Assembly: GCF_018446385.1 (NCBI RefSeq)
Contig: NC_056004.1
Location: 31,254,492 to 31,318,491, forward strand
DNA length: 64,000 bases
Direction of reading: 5' to 3'
Origin: Zingiber officinale
Lineage: Eukaryota; Streptophyta; Magnoliopsida; Zingiberales; Zingiberaceae
Shown piece after piece: positions 46,530 to 56,124 of the stretch (positions are counted from its first letter, which is position 1; each line of letters opens with the position of its first letter). The notes under the pieces are model-generated. The model saw only the letters and a program-made list of their open reading frames with translations, searched no databases and had not been told where the DNA came from. The position numbers were made by a program, and so were the translations under genes.

Positions 46530-48480
46530 TGTTGGGATCCTTCGTACGGCTAGAGAGGGGGGGGTGTGAATAGCCGACCCCAAATCGATCGCGTTTCTTC
46601 CTACGATTAGGTTAGTTGCAGCGGAAATACAAGGAAGAAACTAAGAAGAAGAAATCAAACCTCAACGCAAGGATGTAACGAGGTTCGGAGATTAGGGCTC
46701 CTACTCCTCGGCGTGTCCGTAAGGTGGACGAGACCAGTCAATCCGTCGGTGGATGAGTCCCCGGAGAACCGGCTAATACAATATACTCCTTGTGGGTGGA
46801 GAAACCTCGCCACAAACGTTTGCAACAGCAAACAAAGAGTACAAGTACAAAGAATAAGCAAGAAATACAATAAGAATACACAAGCACTCTACCAATCTTG
46901 CTTTCTCGTCGACTGGAGTCCGGATGAAGCAGCAGCTTCAAAAACTCTAACAGCAGCAGCTGTTCCAGTCGGGGAAGCTCACGCGAAGCTTTCGGAAGGA
47001 ACTCAACAGAGCTCTTATCGCAGCCCACAAATCTTCAGCAGAAGAGAAGAAGGAAGGAAGAACTATCGCGCAGAGAAGCTCTCGACCCCTTTATACCGCG
47101 AAGAAGCAGCGAAGAAACTAGTCGTTGCGTCGCAACGGCTAGAACCCTGATCGGTCGTGGACCGATCAGTAACATCATCGGTCGCATACTGGGGAAGAAG
47201 CCTATGCTTCTGTTCCGTCCCCGATCGGTCCATGGACCGATCAGAAACGGACCAGAAGCGAGAAGAGAATCCTGATCGGTCTACGGACCGATCGGGCTTC
47301 TTCTCCGCCGCCATCGATCTCCCGATCGGTCTCGGGCATCGATCGATAACCATCGTAGCATCGATCGGTCACCGATCGGTCACCGCACCGATCGATGAGC
47401 CATGATCATTGGATCGGTGCGGCCCGATCCAAACTTTTCACCCTAAACCTAAGACTTCCACACCAACATCCGGTCAACCTTGACTGTTGGTACATCATGC
47501 CTAGCATCCGGTCACTCCCTTGACCTGCTAGCACTTCCCGCTAAGTGTCCGGTCAATCCTTTGACCCACTTAGACTTTTCAACACCGTAAGTCCGATCAT
47601 CCCCGATCCATCTGGATTTTCCTTGCCCGGTTTCACTCACGGGACTTTCCAACCGCCTAACATCCTAGTTAGGACTTTCCCACCGCCTAACATCCCAGTA
47701 GGACTTTCCCACCGCCTGGTTTCACTCACCGGGACTTTCCACACCGCCTAACATCCCAGCTTAGGACTTTCCAACCGCCTAACATCCAGCTAGGACTTTT
47801 CCACCGCCTAACATCCCAGCTTAGGACTTTCCCACCGCCTGGTTTCACTCACCGGACTTTCCACACCGCCTAACATCCCGCTTAGGACTTTCTCACCGGC
47901 TTCACTCACAGACTTTCCCGTGCCAAGTCTCCATACTTGGACTTTTCGCCAAGCTCCCTGCTTGGACTTTTCCGCCAAGTCTCCATACTTGGACTTTTCC
48001 AATGCCAAGCTCCCTGCTTGGACTTTCGCGCCAAGCCCCCTGCTTGGACTTTTCCAGTGCCAAGTCTCCATACTTGGACTTTTCCAATGCCAAGCTCCCT
48101 GCTTGGACTTTTCGCGTGCCAAGCTCCCTGCTTGGACTTTTCCAGTGCCAAGTCTCCATACTTGGACTTTTCCAATGCCAAGCTCCCTGCTTGGACTTTT
48201 CGCGTGCCAAGCTCCCTGCTTGGACTTTTCCCGAATCAGGTCAACCAGGTCAACCTTGACCTAAGGTTGCACCTACAATCTCCCGAACACCTATTCTTGT
48301 CAAACATCAAGAATACAACTCTCTCACAAGAGTCAAACATCAACATGCAACTCAACTAGGTCAATCTTGACCTAAGGTTGCATCAACAATCTTCCCAAGT
48401 CAAACATCAAAATACAACTCGAGTCAAGTCAACTCGAGTCGGGTCAACCAGGTCAACCTTGACCTAAGGTTGCACCAACA
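46530..48480 (-). repeat. 3' LTR of element B
   Basis: 1951 bp. TATAAA on the minus strand at 47090-47095. GATCGGTC-type dyads at 47147-47430. Inverted-repeat modules at 47463-48232, with 11 CCAAG-type modules against 5 in the other LTR, which accounts for the ~170-bp length difference. The first ~380 bp match the 5' LTR exactly by eye, whereas the middle differs often, mostly at CTG and CAG words. Frames such as 47902-48210 are readings of the repeats, not genes. Confidence 0.9.
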
Positions 48481-50543
48481 ATCTCCCCCTTTTTGATGTT
48501 TGACAAAACCATAATCAAGTTAGGTTAACCCGATAACCTAACTTAGGTTTTCCAACCATCTTCCAATGTCCAATGTTCTTTCCTTGAACATTCTCTGGAC
48601 ATTCTCCCCTTAGGTTAACCCGATAATCTAACTTGGGTTCTCCAATAATTCTCCCCCTTTTTGACACACATCAAAAAGTATTCCAATGTTCTTCCTCGAA
48701 TATTCCTTGACATTCTTCCCTTAGCTTAGGTTAACCCGATAACCTAGCTTGGGTCCTCCAATAATTCTCCAATGAACACTCTCCCCTTTTTGACACACAT
48801 CAAAAAGAAAAGGAGGATATCAGGGTCAAGAGTTTCTTCCTAATGAAAGTCCCATACCTTTCATTGAAACTCTTAATTTCCCCCTTGATACTAAACTCAA
48901 CAACCAACTTAGTGATAATTCCATATCACTCAAGTCTTTAGGAGTAAAAACTCCCCCTAAAAGTCAACTCCCCTTGACAATTAGGTAAAAACTCCCCCTA
49001 AAGGTCAACTCCCCCTTGACCATTGCACCAACAATGTCTTGGAGAGTTTCAAACCTTTAGAAATCCACAAAACCCAATTTTCAGCTGAAATTTCAGACCA
49101 ACAGTCGAAATTCAGCACGCTCGATCGGTCACCGACCGATCAGATCCCATTGGATCGGTCCCCAGATCGATCCACATTCACTGGGATCGGACTGCCTCAC
49201 TGCCTCTTACTGGATCGGTCTCCGGACGGATCCACACCTCCCTGGATCGGTCCAGTGACCGATCCACTCCTTTCTGGATCGGTCCAGTGACCGATCTAAG
49301 CTCCCTTATCAGAATTCCTGAATTTCCTTTACCCGAAATTCAGAAACCCATAAACAATTCCAAAAAAATTTCAAAAATTATGAAACTTTGAGGATACACT
49401 CCTCATAACATATACAATCATGGAAAAATAGTTTTCTATGAAAATAACTTCCATTTTTCAATCTTGATACAAAGTTCAAAAACTTTGAAATAGTTCAAGT
49501 TTTAACTCAACTTTGTATCACAATGTTCAATGATGAATGCTATCACTAGGAAAGCTTCATCAAGGTTTTTCAAATCAATTTTAAAATGCTTTTAAAATCA
49601 TTTGAATTTAGGACCATAATCTTAGGGCTAGATGCACATGACTTGTACACAAGCTTTCCCTATGATCCTCCATTTCTTGAGTTAGGCTCATCTAGGTACA
49701 AGAACTATGCACCTTGATCCTAATTCATGATCCTAATATCTCACACACATCTAAGGTGTATCAAACACATCCATGACAATTTTGATGTGAGATATGGGTT
49801 TAGGTATCTTAGACTAAGGTCTCATGCATTTTCTAAACACAAATTTGATCTCAATATCAAAATGTGTTTTTCATCCTTAAATCAATTCAATTGATTATTA
49901 ATGCAAGAGATGATGACATGGCATAAATGATATCATAAATGGAAAACATGTGCCAATGTCATGATGTCATGGCATAAAGTATGAAACTTAACTAGAGCAT
50001 GGCATATAATAACCTAAGCATTATCATGACATTTCAAATGATCATAAATTAAATATGATGTCATGACATGGCATATGGCAAACAACCATGGTAAGTTAAC
50101 ACAAATAAGATACCTAGATTACCTATCTAAGTATCCTTAATCACTTAGTTAACTTAAATTCTAATCCTAGATTGCCCAAAGTGCTCCAAGAAAATGTCAA
50201 AACTCAAATTGGCATTTCTTGATCTCTTGTTTGATTTATACCATTTTAAAAATTTTACAAGAGTAGCACTTCTAAATTAAGGCCCGGATTGCCTTGATTA
50301 CCTAAGAGAATATCAAAATCCCAATTTGATATTTCTCTAGGTTTTTCCAAATTGTGTCAATTTAAAGTAAGATTAATATATTCTCACTTTGGCACACTTT
50401 ACTCTTCCAAGGAGTGAATGATAAAGATTATTCCATTTCATTTTCAAAGGTTCCCAAAAACCTTGAAAATGCTCCTTGAGTGTCAATTTCCTCAAAGTTG
50501 GGTTAACTACCCTTCTTATTGGAGTTGACACTCTCTAACCCAT
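48481..50543 (-). mobile_element. Non-coding internal region of element B
   Basis: No coding potential. The purine tract complement ATCTCCCCCTTTTTG lies at 48481-48495. Blocks with CTCCCCCTTTTTGACACACATCAAAAAG recur near 48650, 48780. A second set of GATCGGTC..GACCGATC dyads lies at 49123-49296. The 50160-50420 part holds one or two of the units seen many times in element A at 21990-22870. Confidence 0.8.
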
Positions 50544-52055
50544 CTATGGGGTAGAGAAAATGCTCCTAGGAACCCAATACCTACTTGAGCTCATTGGGTT
50601 CACTAAATATTCACTAGGGATAACTTCCCTAGCAACCCTCCTAATGACCCTCTTAGGCTTTAAAGCCTTGGTCATTTGGGACTCATCAAGATCAACTCTA
50701 GGGGTGACTCCCCTTGTGACCTTGGTGATGGTCTTCCTAGCCCTAAATTTTGTTCCATAATCGAATGGAACATTATGATAAGTGGGCTTGACCACTTGGG
50801 ACTTAGGTTTGTGACCCAAACCTTTCTTGTCCTTGGGCTTTGAGATTTGACCCTTAGACCCTAGAGTTGACTTCTCTAAATTCTTTAGGGCCTTTTCTAG
50901 AGTGTTAAGTCTTGACCTTAAGACTTGATTTTCTTTCTCTAAAACCTCAAGTTTTAATTTATCATTCTTTCTTGAGGTGTTCCTAGGCATATGTCTAGTT
51001 GTCTTGGGGTTTCTACCTAGGTTCTCCTTAGCCTTAGATGAGTTAATCCTAGGGTTGACCTTCCTAGTATTGTTCTTATCTAAGCTAAGATGTTTAGCAC
51101 CTAAGCACACATGTTGATTTCTATGATTATCATGCTTATCATTCTTGACAATTGCAATAAGACTACTAGCATGTATCTTATTAGAAGTGCAAGAATGAAC
51201 CTTAGAGGATACCTTAGGGTTTGCCTTCGCTCCCCCTTTACACGTGCTTGGTCTTTTGTCCTTGTGAGATTGCCTCCCCCTTGGACATTGACTCCTATAG
51301 TGTCCCCATTGCTTGCATTGGAAGCACACCACGTGCTTCTTGCTCTTGCATGTCGGGACTCCGGTTTCCTTGACCTTTGGTGCCGGTGGAGTCTTTCTAA
51401 CCCTCTTTGGACACTTACTCTTGTAGTGCCCAAACTTCCTACACTCAAAACACATTATGTGTAGTTTGCTTGAAATCACAGTGTTTGAGTTACCTAGGGT
51501 TGTGGATGTAGATGAGCTTTCTTCTTCATCCCTTCCGGAGGTAGATGCCTCTTCTTGCTCCGATCTTGAACAAGAGCTCTCCTCCTCTTCTTCCTTGGAT
51601 GTTGAGTAGCCCTCAACTCCCAATTCGCTTCCTCCATGATGTGAGCTACTTGGCTCACTAGGCTCCTCTTCATGGAATTTTGCCAAATTGTTCCACAATT
51701 CCTTGGCGTTGTTGTACCTATCTATCTTGCACAAAACATTATTAGGTAAAGAAAATTCAATAATTTTTGTTACCTCGTCATTGATTTCGGATTGTCGGAT
51801 TTGCTCTTTCGTCCACTCCTTCTTCTTGATAGGTTTTCCTTCCTCATCCATCGGAGGGGAAAACCCTTCTTGTACACAAAACCAATTTAACATATTAGTC
51901 CTAAGAAAATACATCATCCTTACCTTCCAATATGTGAAGTTGTCGTGAGACTCGTAGAAGGGTTGAATCGTGACATCTTCTCCATAGAGATCCATCTCTA
52001 GCCCGTGCTCCCCCGGGTGTTGATCCGTCGAAGAGCGGCCTCGCTCTGATACCAC
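50544..52055 (-). CDS. Gag of retrotransposon B, intact, 503 residues
   Basis: Encodes a Copia-type Gag, expected to form virus-like particles that package element RNA in the cytoplasm. The likely start is near MDLYGEDVTIQPFYES (residue 22), because the first residues overlap the primer site. An N-terminal UBN2/DUF4219-like domain carries NFTYWKVRMMYFLR (residues ~40-55) and the ELWNNLAKFHE region (~120). A Ser/Glu-rich acidic linker follows. Two CCHC zinc knuckles, CFECRKFGHYKSKC and CFQCKQWGHYRSQC, bind RNA. Then a basic region, a coiled coil (KLEVLEKENQVLRSRLNTLE) and the ending VPRSIFSTP. No protease or pol frame follows, so the protein stands alone. An intact frame in such a repeat-rich place suggests recent activity or selection. 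Confidence 0.9.
   Translation of the reverse strand: MVSERGRSSTDQHPGEHGLEMDLYGEDVTIQPFYESHDNFTYWKVRMMYFLRTNMLNWFCVQEGFSPPMDEEGKPIKKKEWTKEQIRQSEINDEVTKIIEFSLPNNVLCKIDRYNNAKELWNNLAKFHEEEPSEPSSSHHGGSELGVEGYSTSKEEEEESSCSRSEQEEASTSGRDEEESSSTSTTLGNSNTVISSKLHIMCFECRKFGHYKSKCPKRVRKTPPAPKVKETGVPTCKSKKHVVCFQCKQWGHYRSQCPRGRQSHKDKRPSTCKGGAKANPKVSSKVHSCTSNKIHASSLIAIVKNDKHDNHRNQHVCLGAKHLSLDKNNTRKVNPRINSSKAKENLGRNPKTTRHMPRNTSRKNDKLKLEVLEKENQVLRSRLNTLEKALKNLEKSTLGSKGQISKPKDKKGLGHKPKSQVVKPTYHNVPFDYGTKFRARKTITKVTRGVTPRVDLDESQMTKALKPKRVIRRVAREVIPSEYLVNPMSSSRYWVPRSIFSTP
52044..52054 (-). other. Primer-binding site of element B
   Basis: Minus strand TGGTATCAGAG, two bases after the 5' LTR, complementary to the 3' end of initiator tRNA-Met. 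Confidence 0.9.
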
Positions 52056-52056
52056 T

Positions 52057-53836
52057 TGTTGGGATCCTTCGTACGGCTAGAGAGGGGGGGGTGTGAATAG
52101 CCGACCCCAAATCGATCGCGTTTCTTCCTACGATTAGGTTAGTTGCAGCGGAAATACAAGGAAGAAACTAAGAAGAAGAAATCAAACCTCAACGCAAGGA
52201 TGTAACGAGGTTCGGAGATTAGGGCTCCTACTCCTCGGCGTGTCCGTAAGGTGGACGAGACCAGTCAATCCGTCGGTGGATGAGTCCCCGGAGAACCGGC
52301 TAATACAATATACTCCTTGTGGGTGGAGAAACCTCGCCACAAACGTTTGCAACAGCAAACAAAGAGTACAAGTACAAAGAATAAGCAAGAAATACAATAA
52401 GAATACACAAGCACTCTACCAATCTTGCTTTCTCGTCGACTGGATTTACCCTAACAGCAGCAGCTGTTCCAGTCGGGGAAGCTCACGCGAAGCTTTCGGA
52501 AGGAACTCAACAGAGCTCTTATCGCAGCCCACAAATCTTCAGCAGAAGAGAAGAAGGAAGGAAGAACTATCCCTGTAGAAGCTCTCAGCCCCTTTATACC
52601 TGCGAAGAAGGAACAGCGAAGAAACTAGCCGTTGCGTCGCAACGGCTAGAACCCTGATCGGTCTGTGGACCGATCAGGCAACATCCTGATCGGTCTGCAG
52701 ACCAATCAGGGAAGAAGCCTATGCTTCTGTTCCGTCCCTGATCGGTCCATGGACCGATCAGGGAACCTCCTGATCGGTCTACGGACCGATCAGGCTTCTT
52801 TCTCCGCTGCCACTGATCTCCTTCTGATCGGTCTCCAGACCGATCAGATAACCATCAGTAGCATACTGATCGGTCACTGATCGGTCACCAGACCGATCAG
52901 ATGAGCCATGTATCATTGGATCGGTCTGCAGCCCGATCCAAACTTTTCAGCCCTAAACCTAAGGCTTCCACACCAACATCCGGTCAACCTTGACCTGTTG
53001 GTACATCATGCCTAGCATCCGGTCACTCCCTTGACCTGCTAGCACTCCCCGCTAAGTGTCCGGTCAATCCCTTTGACCCACTTAGACTTTTCAACACCAG
53101 AAGTCCGATCATCCCTGATCCATCTGGATTTTCCCTTGCCTGGTTTCACTCACCAGGACTTTCCAACTGCCTAACATCCTAGTTAGGACTTTCCCACTGC
53201 CTAACATCCCAGTTAGGACTTTCCCACTGCCTGGTTTCACTCACCAGGACTTTCCACACTGCCTAACATCCCAGTTAGGACTTTCCAACTGCCTAACATC
53301 CCAGTTAGGACTTTTCCACTGCCTAACATCCCAGTTAGGACTTTCCCACTGCCTGGTTTCACTCACCAGGACTTTCCACACTGCCTAACATCCCAGTTAG
53401 GACTTTCTCACTGCCTGGCTTCACTCACCAGGACTTTCCTCGTGCCAAGTCTCCATACTTGGACTTTTCGCGTGCCAAGCTCCCTGCTTGGACTTTTCCA
53501 GTGCCAAGTCTCCATACTTGGACTTTTCCAATGCCAAGCTCCCTGCTTGGACTTTTCACGTGCCAAGCTCCCTGCTTGGACTTTTCCCGAATCAGGTCAA
53601 CCAGGTCAACCTTGACCTAAGGTTGCACCTATAATCTCCCGAACACCTATTCTTGTCAAACATCAAGAATACAACTCTCTCACAAGAGTCAAACATCAAC
53701 ATGCAACTCAACTAGGTCAATCTTGACCTAAGGTTGCATCAACAATCTTCCCAAGTCAAACATCAAAATACAACTCGAGTCAAGTCAACTCGAGTCGGGT
53801 CAACCAGGTCAACCTTGACCTAAGGTTGCACCAACA
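52057..53836 (-). repeat. 5' LTR of element B
   Basis: 1780 bp. Sense order: TGTTGGTGCAACC with GGTCAAGGTTGACC W-box-like dyads, CCAAG-type modules (53440-53590), CCTAAC- and CCTGGT-type modules (53140-53440), nested modules with GGTCA..TTGACC cores (52973-53140), GATCGGTC dyads (52654-52939), then TATAAA (52593-52598). The R-U5 part is the ~530 bp to 52057. Confidence 0.92.
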
Positions 53837-53841
53837 GAGTC

Positions 53842-54983
53842 AACATGTCCACCATGGGCATTCATAGACCTACCCACTTTTCTAGGCGTATGTCTCCCCT
53901 TCTTGGGATTAATGCCTTGGGTCTCCCTAGGTCTATTGTTTCTAGATTTTCATGCATAGATTTCCTAGGGTTTTGATCAACAATTACCCTACTTCTATCA
54001 TGATATCTAAATCTAAAATTTTTCATTGCTACATGATGATAATCATTATTTTTCCTAGCATGCATGGAGGAATTTAAATTTGACTTTAAATTTAAATTAG
54101 GGTTTACCTTACCCTTTACCTTTGGAGCTCCCCCTTGACATGAGCCTCCATTCTTCCTCCACTTCTTTTCCTCCTTCTTCAAATGTGTCAACTTTTTGAT
54201 CTCTTTCTTCTTTGGGCATTTGGTGTGGTAATGACCCCGCTCACCACACATGAAGCACACTATGTGCTTTTTCTCCTTCTTCTTCCTATAACTCAAATTA
54301 GATTCAAAATAAATTGAATTGAGTTTAGGAGATACCTTATTCTTACCCATAGGACATCTATTCTTGTAGTGTCCCTTCTCATTGCACCCGAAGCATATTA
54401 TATGGTCTTTTGACTTCACTTCGGTGGAGGTGCTTGCTAGGTTGATTTCCAAGACTTCTTCTTCTTCTTCACTTGTCTTGGATTGTTCTTCAATCTTTGA
54501 GGATGTCTCCTCATCCACACTAGTGGATGTCATTTCTTCATCCTTCTCCTCTTTCTCCTCAGAAGTTGAGTGCTCTTCACCTTCCTGTTGCTCCTCCTCT
54601 ACTTGAGCTTATTCATCCGTTTTTCGGATTTTTCTTCTTCTTGTGTAGGCATAAGTTCTTCCGATTGAGCCTTCTTTATCTTGCTCCACAAATCGTGAGC
54701 ATTCTCGTATTTACCTACAAGGCTCATTACGTCATTAGGTAAAATATCAATTAATATTGATATTACCTTGTCGTTTGCCTTTGACCGAGAGGTTTGCTCC
54801 TCTATCCAATGTCATGGTCGGAGCTTCTTCCTTTTCTTGTCCTTCGGGACTTCGAATGGCTCTTTGACCACCATCATGGTGTCCCAATCCGTGTTGAAGA
54901 AGACCTCTATCTTCATTATCCAATATGTGATGTCCCATAAGCCTCTACCTTCAAGCTTTGGCGGTTCAATTAAGTCGGTCATC
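53842..54983 (-). pseudogene. Gag N-terminal part of element C
   Basis: Starts at the minus-strand ATG near 54983 (MTDLIEPPKLEGRGLWDITYW). The DTMMVVKEPFEVPKDK block matches element A. At 54812-54814 a TGA stop replaces the CGA of element A, consistent with deamination of a methylated C. Downstream, 53862-54533 is open: Ser/Glu-rich linker, two zinc knuckles CFGCNEKGHYKNRC and CFMCGERGHYHTKC, Lys-rich region, and an end at VD where element B was inserted. It continues at 46529. Confidence 0.88.
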
Positions 54984-55023
54984 TTTGCTTCCATGGCGGT
55001 TAGTCCAATGGAGAGCGGCCTCG

Positions 55024-55034
55024 CTCTGATACCA
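55024..55034 (-). other. Primer-binding site of element C
   Basis: Minus strand TGGTATCAGAG next to the 5' LTR border at 55037, complementary to initiator tRNA-Met. Confidence 0.88.
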
Positions 55035-55036
55035 CT

Positions 55037-56124
55037 TGTTGGATGATCGGTGGTCGGCTTGAAGGGGGGTTGGATAGACGGCGCCCCCAAATCCTCACTT
55101 CCTACACTATTGTTAGCTTGCGCAGCGGAATACAAAAAAAAACAAACAAGCTAAACTAAAAGCAAGACAAGGAAAGGAAATGCAAACCAAGCTACACGTT
55201 CGTTTAACGTGGTTCAGAGATTAGAGCTCCTACTCCACGGCGTGTCCTTGAGGTGGACGATCCTGATCCGTCGGTGGATTAGCCCCCGGCAAACTCCGGC
55301 TATCTCAAGTAGCTCCTTGTGGGTGGAGAAACCTCACCACAACACCAACCAAGACTCTTGAGACTAGTAGACTACTAATTAAGGTTTACCACTACTAATT
55401 TCGTCAACTCTAACCAAGCTCCCAAGCTTTGGTTATATAGGTCGCGGGTTGAAAACCCCGCCTACCAGTCGACTGCCAAAACATGCAGTCGACTGTCCTC
55501 TGTGGAAATTCGACCGTTACATCCCAACGGCTCGATACCAGTAGACTGCTAAAACTAGCAATCGACTGGTGCAGTCGACTGCTAAAACATGCAGTCGACT
55601 GATCCACATTGACCGAAGGAACAGAACCATTCTGTTCGCACCCAGTCGACTGTGCGGTCGACTGCACCAGTCGACTGCTAAAATATGCAGTCAACTGCTA
55701 CAGTACTGCTACAGTAAAACCTTGAAACTAGGATTTTACTCCGAGTACAATCTCTCGTGCACTCGTACCCTCACCCTTATGACTCACTTGACGCTTCTTT
55801 TCAGCCTTGACCTCTTGCCTTCAAGCCTACTTCCTTTGGCTCTCGTCCCTCGGATGCATTCAAGCCCGCGGCTCGTCCCCAATGTCATCCTTCGTGTATG
55901 CCTCGAAGTAGCTTCCCTCGGCCCTTGTCCTCGCTGCCTTGTCCATGATCCCTCGAATGCTTCATCCTTCACCGAACCCGAAGCCATCAACCTGAGTCGC
56001 ATGTGTATCCTGCAAACCTGCACAACTCAAATACACATATCAAATACAAGGGTGAACCTAACTTAAACCCTTTGCCCAAACACCAAAACATATGATCGCA
56101 CGGACTATTGGGATTGCTCCAATA
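55037..56124 (-). repeat. 5' LTR of element C
   Basis: 1088 bp, close partner of 43840-44933. Six exact CAGTCGACTG palindromes and four one-base variants at 55466-55697, TATATAA on the minus strand at 55433-55439. The terminal CCAACA has become CCAATA. Confidence 0.92.

Larger units (their letters stand above)
46525..53841 (-). mobile_element. Gag-only LTR retrotransposon B, with 5-bp target duplication GAGTC
   Basis: Complete minus-strand element of 7.3 kb: 5' LTR 52057-53836, primer site (CTCTGATACCA, 52044-52054), gag 50544-52055 region, about 2 kb of non-coding internal DNA, purine tract, 3' LTR 46530-48480. GAGTC is duplicated at 46525-46529 and 53837-53841, inside the gag of element C. 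No protease, integrase or RT is encoded, so movement must rely on a partner element. The intact gag and identical terminal LTR stretches indicate a recent insertion. Confidence 0.93.

Noticed and set aside
47902-48359. Overlapping repeat-rich frames of 85-140 codons on both strands
   Set aside because: They are readings of the CCAAG-type LTR modules. All frames stay open because the unit lacks stops, not because of coding.
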